A stretch of DNA of 64,000 nucleotides, from positions 1 through 64,000 of the forward strand of contig CAZALI010000001.1 in the NCBI GenBank assembly GCA_964486215.1. The letters are read 5' to 3'. This document shows positions 8,820 to 17,326 of the stretch, piece by piece. The stretch's first letter is position 1. Each line of letters starts with the position of its first letter. The stretch comes from RUG343 sp964486215 (GTDB lineage: Bacteria > Bacillota_I > Bacilli_A > RF39 > UBA660). A model generated the notes under the pieces. That model was not told the origin of the DNA. It worked only from the letters and a program-made list of their open reading frames with translations, and did not search any database. A program made the position numbers and the translations under genes.

Positions 8820-9387
8820 AGTTTTATACTTAAAAGATTCTAATACTAAAACATTTAATATAGATGAAGATACTATTATTTATCATTTTAGTATAGATAC
8901 TAGTAGTAAGATAACTATTAATCTAAATAAAGAGAATGTTTCTGTATACTATTACTACAATAATATTAATTATAATGATAATAGTTTTGAGATAAGAGTT
9001 AATCATAATACTAGTAATACTAAGAGCTATGTTTATAATCATGGAGTTAATGCGAAAAATAAAAGTTTAAAGTATTGGGTAGAAGGTATTGTACCTAAGA
9101 AGAGTTCTAAATGTACTTGTAATCAAGATAATCAAATAATTAATTTAGAAAATGCTAATAGTAAGATATGGCCTAATTTACTTATAGATAATTACGATGT
9201 AGAAGCTAATCATAGCGCTTATGTAGGTAAGTTTAGTGAAGAAAAGTTATTCTATATGATGAGTAGAGGTATTAGTAGAAAAGATAGTTATAAGTTATTA
9301 CTTAGAGGTTTTTTACTTAATACTGATAGTATTGATTATGAAAAGATAGAAGATTTTTCTAGTGAAATAGATAAGTTATGGGGATGA
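8812..9387 (+). CDS. sufD: Shortened SufD-like scaffold protein
   Basis: Only 191 aa against about 400-440 for SufD. The C-terminal half matches the SufB/SufD family well: DVEANHSAYVGKFSEEKLFYMMSRGISRKDSYKLLLRGF, which keeps the His of the NHSA/SHGA motif at the SufB-SufD interface. The N-terminal helical domain and much of the beta helix are missing. No frameshift or second fragment is seen next to it, and it overlaps sufC at the start. It is probably a functional mini-SufD, judged from position and the intact C terminus. Confidence 0.78.
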   Translation: MSKVLYLKDSNTKTFNIDEDTIIYHFSIDTSSKITINLNKENVSVYYYYNNINYNDNSFEIRVNHNTSNTKSYVYNHGVNAKNKSLKYWVEGIVPKKSSKCTCNQDNQIINLENANSKIWPNLLIDNYDVEANHSAYVGKFSEEKLFYMMSRGISRKDSYKLLLRGFLLNTDSIDYEKIEDFSSEIDKLWG

Positions 9388-9391
9388 TTAT

Positions 9392-10582
9392 ATGAATAGA
9401 GATGATTTTCCAATATTAAAAAATAATATTATTTATTTTGATAATGGAGCTACGACATTAAAACCTAAATGTGTAATAGATTCTCTTAATAAATATTATT
9501 TGGAATATACTTCTAATATTCATAGAGGTGAATATGATCTTTCTGTTAAGACTAATAAATTATATGATGAAGTAAGAAAGATTGTAGCTGAATTTGTTAA
9601 TTGTGATGATAAAGAAGTTATTTATACTAGTGGAGCTACTGCTTCTATTAATATGCTTGTCTTTGGTTATATGAAGAAACATCTAAAAAGAGGAGACGAA
9701 GTTTTATTAAATAAAGCAGAACATGCTTCTAATATACTTCCTTGGATGAAGTTAAGAGAAGAGATTGGTATAGTTATTAAGTATGTTCCTCTAAATGGTA
9801 ATTATGAATTAGATTTAGATAATATTAAAAAGACTGTTACTTCTAAAACTAAAGTTATTAGTCTTGCTCAGATTAGTAATGTCATTGGTGATGAGAGAGA
9901 TGTGTATAGTATTGGTAAGTTTGCTCATGATAATAATATTTTATTCTGTGTAGATGGTGCTCAAAGTGTTCCACATATGAGTGTTGATTTTAAGAAATGT
10001 AATATGGACTTCTTAAGTTTTTCTGCTCATAAGATGGGTGGACCTACAGGAGTAGGAGTACTTGTTGGTAGAAGTGAATTACTAAAAGAAATGGATCCAA
10101 TCTTATATGGTGGAGGAATGAATGATTCTTTTGAAGAAGATGGTTATGTATTAAAAGATGCTCCAATTAAGTTTGAAGCTGGTACTCCTCCTATTGCGGA
10201 AGTAATTGGTATGGGTGAAGCTATTAAATACTTAATGAATATTGGTATGGATAAGATTCATGAGTATGAAATTGAATTAAAGAAATATTTAGTTTCAGAG
10301 TTAAAGAAGATTGATAATATAGAGCTTTATAATACTAGTTGTGATAGTGGGATACTTGCCTTTAATATAAAGGACGTATTTGCTCAAGATACAGCTATTT
10401 ATTTAGATCATTATCATATATGTGTTAGAGCTGGTAATCATTGTACTAAGTTATTAAAAGATGAGTTAGGTATTAAAAATACTGTACGTATTAGTTTATA
10501 TTTATATAATACTAAAGAAGAGATTGATACTTTGATTGATGCTTTAAGAAATAGTAAAGATATATATAAAGTAATATTGTAG
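9392..10582 (+). CDS. sufS: Cysteine desulfurase SufS
   Basis: 396-aa class V aminotransferase fold enzyme. It has YFDNGATTLKP at the N terminus, the PLP lysine in SFSAHKMGGPTGVG, and the catalytic cysteine in RAGNHCTK near the C terminus (RAGHHC in most relatives). It takes sulfur from cysteine as a persulfide and passes it to SufU. RBS ggggatgat precedes the ATG. It lies between sufD and sufU, the standard Gram-positive order. Confidence 0.95.
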   Translation: MNRDDFPILKNNIIYFDNGATTLKPKCVIDSLNKYYLEYTSNIHRGEYDLSVKTNKLYDEVRKIVAEFVNCDDKEVIYTSGATASINMLVFGYMKKHLKRGDEVLLNKAEHASNILPWMKLREEIGIVIKYVPLNGNYELDLDNIKKTVTSKTKVISLAQISNVIGDERDVYSIGKFAHDNNILFCVDGAQSVPHMSVDFKKCNMDFLSFSAHKMGGPTGVGVLVGRSELLKEMDPILYGGGMNDSFEEDGYVLKDAPIKFEAGTPPIAEVIGMGEAIKYLMNIGMDKIHEYEIELKKYLVSELKKIDNIELYNTSCDSGILAFNIKDVFAQDTAIYLDHYHICVRAGNHCTKLLKDELGIKNTVRISLYLYNTKEEIDTLIDALRNSKDIYKVIL

Positions 10583-10590
10583 GTGATGAT

Positions 10591-11028
10591 ATGGATGACA
10601 ATATAAGAAGAGAAATAATATTAGATAATTATGAGAATCCTAATAATAGAGGTTTGGTAGATGATGATAGTTATTTAAAAGCAAATCAAAATAGTGAAAG
10701 TTGTATTGATAATTTAGATTTTATGATGAAGATAGAAGATAATACAATTAAAGATATTAAGTTTGATGGAGAAGCTTGTGCTATTAGTACTTCAGCTACT
10801 AATATTATGAGTAATGCACTTATAGGTAAAAGTGTTGATGAAGCTAAAAACATTTTAAATAACTATAAAAATATGATTGAAGAAAAAGAATATGATGGGG
10901 ATGTGTTAGGTGAATTAAATGTTTATGATAATATATCAAAACAACCTAATAGAATTAATTGTGCTTTATTGCCAGTAAAGGCGATAAATAAGATGTTGGG
11001 GGAAATGGAAGATGGAAAAGACAAATAA
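10591..11028 (+). CDS. sufU: Sulfur-transfer protein SufU
   Basis: 145-aa IscU-fold protein. Zinc/sulfur ligands are visible as ESCID (Cys and Asp), GEACAISTSAT (second Cys) and RINCALLP (third Cys). The Gly of the usual CGD is Ile here. SufU accepts the persulfide from SufS. The SufU-type insertion before the last Cys is present (the KNMIEEKEYDGD region). It overlaps the following unknown gene by 17 bp. Confidence 0.92.
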   Translation: MDDNIRREIILDNYENPNNRGLVDDDSYLKANQNSESCIDNLDFMMKIEDNTIKDIKFDGEACAISTSATNIMSNALIGKSVDEAKNILNNYKNMIEEKEYDGDVLGELNVYDNISKQPNRINCALLPVKAINKMLGEMEDGKDK

Positions 11029-11488
11029 GTTTTATGTAGCTGAATTAAAGAAATTTGATCCAGTAAGAAATGGATTTGAATTTGATAGTACTATATCTAA
11101 AGGAATATTTGTTAGAGATGAAGATTCTAATAGATATATTAATGTACTCGATCCACTAGATGAGAGAAGTGTATATAGAAGATCTACTTTCTATGGTGAG
11201 TATATGGGTGATGATCAATTTGGTACTAAAGTAGTATTAGATTCTGGGTATGGTTATGATGATTATGCTTGGATATTAACAGGAGAGTATATTGATACAA
11301 CACTTGATGAAATAGAAGATTATGTATTAAACTCAGATGATTTTTATAAAGATAGAGTATTACTTGCGAGTGAAAAGTTAAGTGAAAAGAAAAATTTACT
11401 TGATAAGATTGAGCTATATAAAATATTAAGAGAAGATACTAAAGTTATTCAAAAGAGAAAAGATAAGATAAAGAAATTAACTAGATAG
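11012..11488 (+). CDS. Unknown protein inside the suf operon
   Basis: 158 aa, no signal peptide or membrane segment, rich in Asp and aromatic residues. The front (FEFDSTISKGIFVRDEDSNRYI, with DSGYGYDDYAWIL) looks like a small beta fold and the last 50 residues a basic helix. No family recognised and no Cys, so not an Fe-S carrier. It overlaps sufU by 17 bp and precedes sufB by 12 bp, so it is surely co-transcribed and perhaps co-translated with the Suf machinery; an accessory role is inference. Confidence 0.7.
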   Translation: MEKTNKFYVAELKKFDPVRNGFEFDSTISKGIFVRDEDSNRYINVLDPLDERSVYRRSTFYGEYMGDDQFGTKVVLDSGYGYDDYAWILTGEYIDTTLDEIEDYVLNSDDFYKDRVLLASEKLSEKKNLLDKIELYKILREDTKVIQKRKDKIKKLTR

Positions 11489-11500
11489 TGTGGTGATAGG

Positions 11501-12814
11501 ATGGAAATTATTGGTATAAATGAAGCTAATATAAAAAAGATTTCTGAAATAAAAAAAGAATCTAAAGATATTAGAGATTTTAGATTAGATAGTTTTAAAA
11601 AATTTAGTAAGCTTGATATGCCAAAATTTGGTCCTAAGTTAGATATAGATTTTGATAAAATAATCTATTATAAAAATAATAATCAAGATGATACTATTAA
11701 AGATGACTGGAACAATGTCTTAAAACCTATTGTGAATGAATTAGATTCTGTTGGTGTATTAGAGTCTGAAGCTCATATGGGTGGAATGGGCGTTCAATAT
11801 GAGAGTGAAGTAATATATCATTCTATGCTGGAAGAATTAAAGAAAAAGAAAGTTATTTTTACTTCTATTGAGAATGCTATGAAGAATTACCCAGAAATTG
11901 TTAATAAGTATTTTGGTAAGATTGTTAGTAATGGGGAAAATAAGTTTGCTGCTTTAAATGGAGCTGTTTTCTCAGGAGGTAGTTTTATCTATGTACCACC
12001 TCATACTAAATTAGATAGACCACTACAAAGTTATTTTAGAATTAATGCTAAAAATATGGGTCAATTTGAAAGAAGTTTAATTATTGTTGATGATGATAGT
12101 GATCTTCATTATATAGAAGGTTGTACAGCACCAAGTTATTCTGAATCATCACTTCATGCAGCTGTTGTAGAAATATATGTTGGTAAAAATAGTAAGTGTC
12201 GTTATTCTACTATTCAGAATTGGGCTACTAATGTATATAATTTAGTTACTAAGAGAGCTCTTGTGGATGAAGGCGGTACTATGGAGTGGATTGATGGTAA
12301 TATTGGATCTAAAACTACTATGAAGTATCCTTGTTGTGTTTTAAAAGGAGATAACTCTAAAGGAGTTTGTGTTACTATTGGTCTTGCTTCTACTGGTCAG
12401 ATACAAGATAGTGGAGCTAGAATGATACATATAGGTAAGAATACTAAGAGTACTATTCTTTCTAAGAGTATTGCGAAGAATGGTGGTAATGCTAGTTACA
12501 GAGGTAAAGTCTTTATTGATAAGAAAGCTATTAATAGTGAATCACTTGTTAAATGTGATAGTTTAATTTTAGATGATATTTCTAAGAGTGATACTATTCC
12601 AGATAATGCCTGTGGTAATGAGAGTAGTCATTTAGAACACGAAGCTACAGTATCTAAGATTAGTGAAGACAAACTATTCTATTTGATGAGTAGAGGTATT
12701 AGTAAAGATAGAGCAGAGGAATTAATAATACTAGGTTTTATTGATAAATTTAGAGAAGAGTTACCTATGGAATATGCAGTAGAATTAAATCAATTAATAA
12801 AGAGGAGTATTTAA
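11501..12814 (+). CDS. sufB: Fe-S scaffold protein SufB
   Basis: 437-aa SufB: N-terminal helical region, a right-handed beta-helix core (SGGSFIYVPPHTKLDRPLQSYFRINAKNMGQFERSLIIVDDDSDLHYIEGC), and the hallmark C terminus EHEATVSKISEDKLFYLMSRGIS with ELPMEYAVELN. It holds the nascent cluster in SufBCD. Last gene of the operon; the stop codon lies inside the terminator hairpin. Confidence 0.96.
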   Translation: MEIIGINEANIKKISEIKKESKDIRDFRLDSFKKFSKLDMPKFGPKLDIDFDKIIYYKNNNQDDTIKDDWNNVLKPIVNELDSVGVLESEAHMGGMGVQYESEVIYHSMLEELKKKKVIFTSIENAMKNYPEIVNKYFGKIVSNGENKFAALNGAVFSGGSFIYVPPHTKLDRPLQSYFRINAKNMGQFERSLIIVDDDSDLHYIEGCTAPSYSESSLHAAVVEIYVGKNSKCRYSTIQNWATNVYNLVTKRALVDEGGTMEWIDGNIGSKTTMKYPCCVLKGDNSKGVCVTIGLASTGQIQDSGARMIHIGKNTKSTILSKSIAKNGGNASYRGKVFIDKKAINSESLVKCDSLILDDISKSDTIPDNACGNESSHLEHEATVSKISEDKLFYLMSRGISKDRAEELIILGFIDKFREELPMEYAVELNQLIKRSI

Positions 12815-12827
12815 CTCCTCTTTTTTA
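12801..12827. terminator. Terminator at the sufB stop, shared with the facing gene
   Basis: AGAGGAGT / ACTCCTCT with the stop TAA at the loop edge, followed by T run. The facing minus-strand gene ends at 12825, so it may stop both transcripts. Confidence 0.8.
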
Positions 12828-13355
12828 TTTAATTATGAATGAGTATATTAAATCAATCATAAGTATTATTGCCAGTATTATAGATATATAATTTAGCTTT
12901 TTATTTGATAATTTATTAATAAATTTTTCAACTACTGGTTGAAGTAAATATAAGAAGAAAACTCCTCCTATACCAAATCTAACACTTGGATTTAGGGCAA
13001 TACGTCCTTCAAAGTTTAATTTATAATCATCGTATACCCATGGCCAGTCACCATTAAAGTATTCACAAATATAACTAGTTATTAATTCTAATGTCGTAGC
13101 GACAAACATACATCCAAGGAATACTAGTGGTAGTAAATACCATTTTTCTTTACCTTTTTTATTCTTAATAAGCGAATATATTGTGACTAAAAATAATAAA
13201 ACACCAAAGCCGTATACTGGTAGATATGGTCCAAATAAAACTCCTCTATTAGTAAAACCAGTTTGATAAATAAGTACTTCTAACACTTCTTCATATATCC
13301 AACCTATAAAGGCATATATCATAAATATTAAAAAGTATTTTTGAATAGTTTTCAT
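12825..13355 (-). CDS. CmpB-like putative ABC-transporter/membrane protein (PF06541 type)
   Basis: 176-aa integral membrane protein with four to five hydrophobic segments. The N-terminal FIGWIYEEVLEVLIYQTGFTNRGVLFGPYLPVYGFG is the family hallmark of the putative type IV ABC transporter (CmpB) proteins, with further helices around VFLGCMFVATTLELITSYI. Function of the family is unknown; no transporter ATPase is adjacent. RBS gaggtga precedes the ATG. Single-gene unit facing sufB. Confidence 0.8.
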   Translation of the reverse strand: MKTIQKYFLIFMIYAFIGWIYEEVLEVLIYQTGFTNRGVLFGPYLPVYGFGVLLFLVTIYSLIKNKKGKEKWYLLPLVFLGCMFVATTLELITSYICEYFNGDWPWVYDDYKLNFEGRIALNPSVRFGIGGVFFLYLLQPVVEKFINKLSNKKLNYISIILAIILMIDLIYSFIIK

Positions 13356-13510
13356 ATACTCACCTCTATTATGAGTATAAGTCTTTTAATTATTATAATC
13401 AACTTAAGAAATTTTATTTTTATAATTATTTTTATCTTAATAATATTTTTTATTTATAGGAAAATTAAAAAAGTAAATTTATATTTCTATTAAAAGTAAA
13501 TATCTACGAT

Positions 13511-13539
13511 TTGCTTAATATTCAAATCATTTATAAGAT
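13511..13539 (+). promoter_or_regulatory. Candidate ssb promoter
   Basis: TTGCTT (13511-13516), 17-bp spacer, TAAGAT (13534-13539). If used, transcription starts about 13546, directly before the AGGAGG site, leaving a very short leader and excluding the upstream ATG/TTG codons. Confidence 0.45.
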
Positions 13540-13561
13540 GTTTTTGAGAGGAGGTGATTAT

Positions 13562-13897
13562 ATACTTAATCAGGTAATTTTAGTAGGTAGACTTACGCGT
13601 GATATTAGTGTGAATAAAGGTAAAGGATCTAAAGTTGCGACTATATCTTTGGCTGTACCTAGAAGTTTTAAGAATTTAGATGGTAATTACGATACAGATT
13701 TTATAGATTGTTTAGCTTTCGATCAAGTGGCTGAGAATACTAAAGAATACTGTGGTCGTGGAGATATAGTAGGTGTGAAAGGCAGACTTCAAACAAGAAA
13801 AATAGAAGAGGATGGCAAGAGTAAAAATATAATGGAAATTATTACGGAAAAAGTAACATTTTTGAGTTCGAAGAAACCAGAAGAAGAAGCAGATTAA
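13562..13897 (+). CDS. ssb: Single-stranded DNA-binding protein, short form, apparent AUA start
   Basis: A 111-aa OB-fold SSB: LNQVILVGRLTRDI at the front, DFIDCLAFDQVAENTKEYCGRGDIVGVKGRLQTR in the middle. The C terminus is SSKKPEEEAD, without the linker and DDDIPF-like acidic tip used to recruit partner proteins, so it resembles competence-type SsbB more than housekeeping SsbA. AGAGGAGGTG at 13547-13556 is ideally spaced for ATA at 13562, and the family N terminus begins there. Upstream in-frame ATG 13538 and TTG 13544 lie before or beside the RBS. Confidence 0.85.
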   Translation: MLNQVILVGRLTRDISVNKGKGSKVATISLAVPRSFKNLDGNYDTDFIDCLAFDQVAENTKEYCGRGDIVGVKGRLQTRKIEEDGKSKNIMEIITEKVTFLSSKKPEEEAD

Positions 13898-13911
13898 CAT
13901 CTGCTTTTTGT
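13887..13911 (+). terminator. Intrinsic terminator with the ssb stop in the loop
   Basis: AAGCAGAT / ATCTGCTT with loop TAAC containing the stop (13895-13897), then Ts. Confidence 0.85.
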
Positions 13912-13974
13912 AAACTAAGAGATAAGTTTTGGTATATTAGTTTAAATATTATATAATAAAATTGAGGTGTTTAT

Positions 13975-15291
13975 ATGAATGATTTTATAAATTTTGGTTA
14001 TACTGAAGAGGATTATAAATATATAAGAAATTATTATTTTATTAATGATATGAGTGATGATAAATTTGAAAGTAATTTTAATAATGTTAGTAAATGTTTA
14101 TTGGAACTTGGTTATAGTAAAGATGAGATAATAAAGATGACTAGGAAATTACCTAATATTTATAGTCATTCTGTTGACAATATAAAGAGAAAATTCAATG
14201 ATATGATTGAATTTGGTTATAATAAAGATGAAATTATAGATATAACAGTAAGTTCTCCTACAATTTATAGTCATTCTATGGAGACTATTAAACAGAAAGT
14301 GTCTAATATAATGTCTTTAGGTTATAGTAAAGATGAAGTATTAAAAATGACTAAGAATTGTCCTCCAATTTTTGGCTTATCATTTGATAATTTAGATAAG
14401 AAATTAAATGATATGGTAGATTTGGGTTATAGTAGAGAAGATGTATTAAATATGGCAAGGAAGAGTCCAGTTGTCTTTGCTTTGTCAATTGATAGTATGA
14501 AGCAAAAAATAAATGATTTGCTTGAACTTGGTTATAGTAAAGAAGATATTATTAAAATGGGTAAAAAATTACCTTCAATATATAGTCATAAAATAGATGA
14601 TATAAAAGGAAAAATAGATAATTTTGAATCATTGGGTTATAGTAAAGATGAAGTATTAAAAATGACTAGATCTTCAGCTGATTTATTTAGTCATTCTGTA
14701 GAATATATAAAGCAAAGAATGGATGATATTATTGCTTTAGGTTATAGTAAAGATAATGTATTAAAGATGAGTAAAACTATTCCTAGGCTTTATGATTATT
14801 CACTTGATAATATAAAGAATAAAATAGACAGTATAGAATCATTTGGATATAGTCATGATGAAGTAATAGATATGTCTACTATTTTTCCTGCACTTTTCGG
14901 ACTTCCTGTGGATACTTTAAAGATGAGAATAGCTAATATAGAGAATCATGGCTATGATAGAGAAGATGTTCTCGACATGATTAAAAAAATGCCATCTCTT
15001 TTAGGATTCTCTTCTGATACTTTGGATGAAAAATTAGACTTTTATGATTCTATAGGTATGCATGATTTGGCATTGGTAGAAACTAGACAATTAATACAGA
15101 GTACAGCTCTTTCTTATGCAAGATATAAATTCTTTGAATCTACTGGGCTTGAAGTTAATATGAATAATTATAGTAAATTGTTTACTGGAAATAAACAATT
15201 TGAAAAACAGTATGGTATAGAAAAGAAAGAATTATTAGAAAAATATAATTATGATAATAATAAGGAGACTAAAGATGGAAGAACTTTATAG
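13975..15291 (+). CDS. mTERF-like helical repeat protein
   Basis: 438 aa, no signal or membrane segment. From about residue 44 there are nine consecutive 35-residue repeats with consensus LGYSKDEVLKMxxxxPxIYSHSxDxIKxKxxD. This spacing (LG-[FY]-S at the start of helix 1, a mid-repeat Pro, then [LIF]-x-x-S and a second helix) is the pattern of mTERF repeats, which form superhelices that bind nucleic acid in mitochondria and plastids. The assignment is by pattern; no search was run. The end of the gene overlaps a second gene with the same motif. Confidence 0.65.
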   Translation: MNDFINFGYTEEDYKYIRNYYFINDMSDDKFESNFNNVSKCLLELGYSKDEIIKMTRKLPNIYSHSVDNIKRKFNDMIEFGYNKDEIIDITVSSPTIYSHSMETIKQKVSNIMSLGYSKDEVLKMTKNCPPIFGLSFDNLDKKLNDMVDLGYSREDVLNMARKSPVVFALSIDSMKQKINDLLELGYSKEDIIKMGKKLPSIYSHKIDDIKGKIDNFESLGYSKDEVLKMTRSSADLFSHSVEYIKQRMDDIIALGYSKDNVLKMSKTIPRLYDYSLDNIKNKIDSIESFGYSHDEVIDMSTIFPALFGLPVDTLKMRIANIENHGYDREDVLDMIKKMPSLLGFSSDTLDEKLDFYDSIGMHDLALVETRQLIQSTALSYARYKFFESTGLEVNMNNYSKLFTGNKQFEKQYGIEKKELLEKYNYDNNKETKDGRTL

Positions 15292-15670
15292 TATGGGTAT
15301 TAGAGATGAAATACTTAAAAGTATGATTGAAACTAATCCGGAGATAACTGAGTTAAGTGATAGTGATATTAGAGATAAAGAAAATATATTACTTAATATG
15401 GGATGCAGTAATAAACAGGTGTTAAGTATTATAGGTAGTAATCCTACTTTTCTTAGTAGAACTGATGAAAGAATTAATAAATTGATAGACTATTTGGGTA
15501 GTATGGGATTTGATACTTTAAATATTTTATTTGATTCTAATCCATATATATTAAATTTAGAAGCATTTGAGATAGATAATTATATTAATAATAGAAAGAA
15601 TAATGGAGAAGAGTTAGATAATATTATTGATGATTTAGATAGTAATCCATATTTGTTTTATGAGATGTAG
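15275..15670 (+). CDS. Second, short mTERF-like repeat protein
   Basis: 131 aa. LLNMGCSNKQVLSIIGSNPTFLS and LGSMGFDTLNILFDSNPYILNLE show two or three copies of the repeat type in the preceding gene (MG-[CF], mid-repeat NP). ATG 15275 with aaggag upstream is chosen over an earlier ATG; it overlaps the preceding gene by 17 bp, so the two are likely translated together and may act as a pair. Function unknown. Confidence 0.6.
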   Translation: MEELYSMGIRDEILKSMIETNPEITELSDSDIRDKENILLNMGCSNKQVLSIIGSNPTFLSRTDERINKLIDYLGSMGFDTLNILFDSNPYILNLEAFEIDNYINNRKNNGEELDNIIDDLDSNPYLFYEM

Positions 15671-15768
15671 TTTAACTACTCTTTTTTTGTAAAGAAATGT
15701 ATATAATTGTGATTATATTATTGTCATTATAAATAACATTGTATAATTATAATAGTGAGGTTTTTATT

Positions 15769-16488
15769 ATGAGTGATGATTATGATTGGGCAGTTAGAGA
15801 ACATGGAGGTGGAGTAAAAGTTGATCCACTTAAAGGTGACCATGGACCAGTACATGAATACTCAGTAGAAGAAGCAGCGGCTATAGAACATGGTGGAGGT
15901 GGAGTAAAGGTAGATTCACTTAAAAGTTATCATGGACCAATACATGAATATTCAGTAGAAGAGGCTACAGCTATAGAATTTGGAATGGGTGCAGTTAAAG
16001 CTGATCCTATGGTAAAGCATGGAACTCGTGATGAAGAAATACTAAAAAATATTAATATTTTAAAAACAGCTAGTGATGTTACTAATTTAAGAGATCTTAT
16101 GTCTAGTATTCCAGATAAAGCTATTCTTGAAGTTATTTCATATCGTTATAAGAAATTTTCTAATATTGTTGATGATAGAGGATTTGCTTATTCCAAGAAG
16201 GCTAAAGAAGAATTAGAGACGGTTTTGGGTCTTGACTTAGCCATTATAGAAGAAGCTATGAAAGAAGAAAGAGATTTATCAGAGATTGATACAGCTATTT
16301 ATGTTGGACAAAATGAACATAAGAATGCAGATGAATTGTTAGATACTTATAAAGATAAACTCAATAACTCTGGAGTAAATATTACTATTACCGATAAAGA
16401 AGGTGTAGAAAAAGATGCCATTGAAGTTATTGAAAATATGAGAGAGGGTACTAGCAAAGATTTAGAAGAGAGAGGTTATGCAAGATAA
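15769..16488 (+). CDS. Unknown cytoplasmic protein with N-terminal repeats
   Basis: 239 aa. The first ~90 residues carry two and a half imperfect repeats of HGGGVKVDPLKGDHGPVHEY followed by SVEEAAAIE. The rest is helical and acidic with no membrane segment. No family recognised. Start ATG 15769 has gtgagg upstream; an earlier frame start is not supported. TATAAT at 15742-15747 is a possible -10. Overlaps the next gene by 11 bp. Confidence 0.65.
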   Translation: MSDDYDWAVREHGGGVKVDPLKGDHGPVHEYSVEEAAAIEHGGGGVKVDSLKSYHGPIHEYSVEEATAIEFGMGAVKADPMVKHGTRDEEILKNINILKTASDVTNLRDLMSSIPDKAILEVISYRYKKFSNIVDDRGFAYSKKAKEELETVLGLDLAIIEEAMKEERDLSEIDTAIYVGQNEHKNADELLDTYKDKLNNSGVNITITDKEGVEKDAIEVIENMREGTSKDLEERGYAR

Positions 16489-16870
16489 TAAAAGAAAGAT
16501 AATTATAGGTGCATTTACTTTAGTAGTACTTATAATATTACTTATTTTTATGTTTAAAGGATTTAAGGCTACTAAAGATAAGTGTGATGTTTTTAGTGGT
16601 GGAGGATATGACTTACTTTTTGAGGCTAATGGTGGAAAGAAAGTTACTTTTTTAGATGTTTGTATAGGTTGTCCACCTGATGCTTATGATACTATTCCTA
16701 CAACTACTAGAGCTGGCTATAAGTTTGCTGGTTGGTATTACGATAAAGCTTTAACTAAGAAAGTTAAAGCTACGACTACTATGGATATTCCTACTAAGAA
16801 TAAATATGATGAGAGAGGATGCCATATTGGTTACCAAGATATAACTTTATATGCAAAATGGGATAAATAA
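16478..16870 (+). CDS. Membrane-anchored protein with a Listeria-Bacteroides (Flg_new/InlB B-type) repeat
   Basis: 130 aa. N-terminal membrane segment IIIGAFTLVVLIILLIFMF, then an outside domain with GYKFAGWYYDKALTKKV and a closing ITLYAKW, the signature of the beta-grasp Listeria-Bacteroides repeat found in surface proteins. A Cys pair (CIGCPPD) is inserted. It overlaps the upstream gene by 11 bp, so the two are probably one transcript. Confidence 0.75.
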   Translation: MQDNKRKIIIGAFTLVVLIILLIFMFKGFKATKDKCDVFSGGGYDLLFEANGGKKVTFLDVCIGCPPDAYDTIPTTTRAGYKFAGWYYDKALTKKVKATTTMDIPTKNKYDERGCHIGYQDITLYAKWDK

Positions 16871-16885
16871 TATTTATCTCTTTTT
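16862..16885 (+). terminator. Intrinsic terminator spanning a stop codon
   Basis: GATAAATA / TATTTATC; the stop TAA (16868-16870) closes the 5' arm. CTCTTTTTT follows. Confidence 0.7.
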
Positions 16886-16918
16886 TATGTTATAATTATT
16901 TATAGTAGGAGTGATTTT

Positions 16919-17326
16919 ATGATAGAATTTAGAGAGTATGAAGATAATGACTTTGAAGATGTTAAAAATATAATAAAAGAAGCTTTTAATATTGATGTAT
17001 TAAATATAGATAATGATTCTAATGTATATAGATTAGTTAGTGTTAAAGATGAAGAAGTAGTTGGGTATTTAGATATTACTTTTTCTCATGATGTTATTAG
17101 AAATTATAAATATGCATATATTAATTATGTGTGTGTTTCTAGTAGTTCTAGAGGACTTGGTATTGGACATAAGTTAGTAGAGAAAGCTATAGAGATTTGT
17201 AAAGAAAGAGGAGTATTTTCTATTAGATTAACATCTAATCCTAAGAGATGTCAGGCTAGAGATATTTATTTAAAACTTGGTTTTAAGATAAAAGATACTG
17301 ATCTATTTGAGAGGGTGATAGAGTGA
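16919..17326 (+). CDS. GNAT family N-acetyltransferase
   Basis: 135 aa. Motif A (YAYINYVCVSSSSRGLGIGHKLVEKAIEIC, with the SRGLGIG acetyl-CoA loop) and motif B (RDIYLKLGFKI) are clear. The substrate is not predictable. RBS taggagtg. Overlaps the next start by 4 bp. Confidence 0.9.
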   Translation: MIEFREYEDNDFEDVKNIIKEAFNIDVLNIDNDSNVYRLVSVKDEEVVGYLDITFSHDVIRNYKYAYINYVCVSSSSRGLGIGHKLVEKAIEICKERGVFSIRLTSNPKRCQARDIYLKLGFKIKDTDLFERVIE

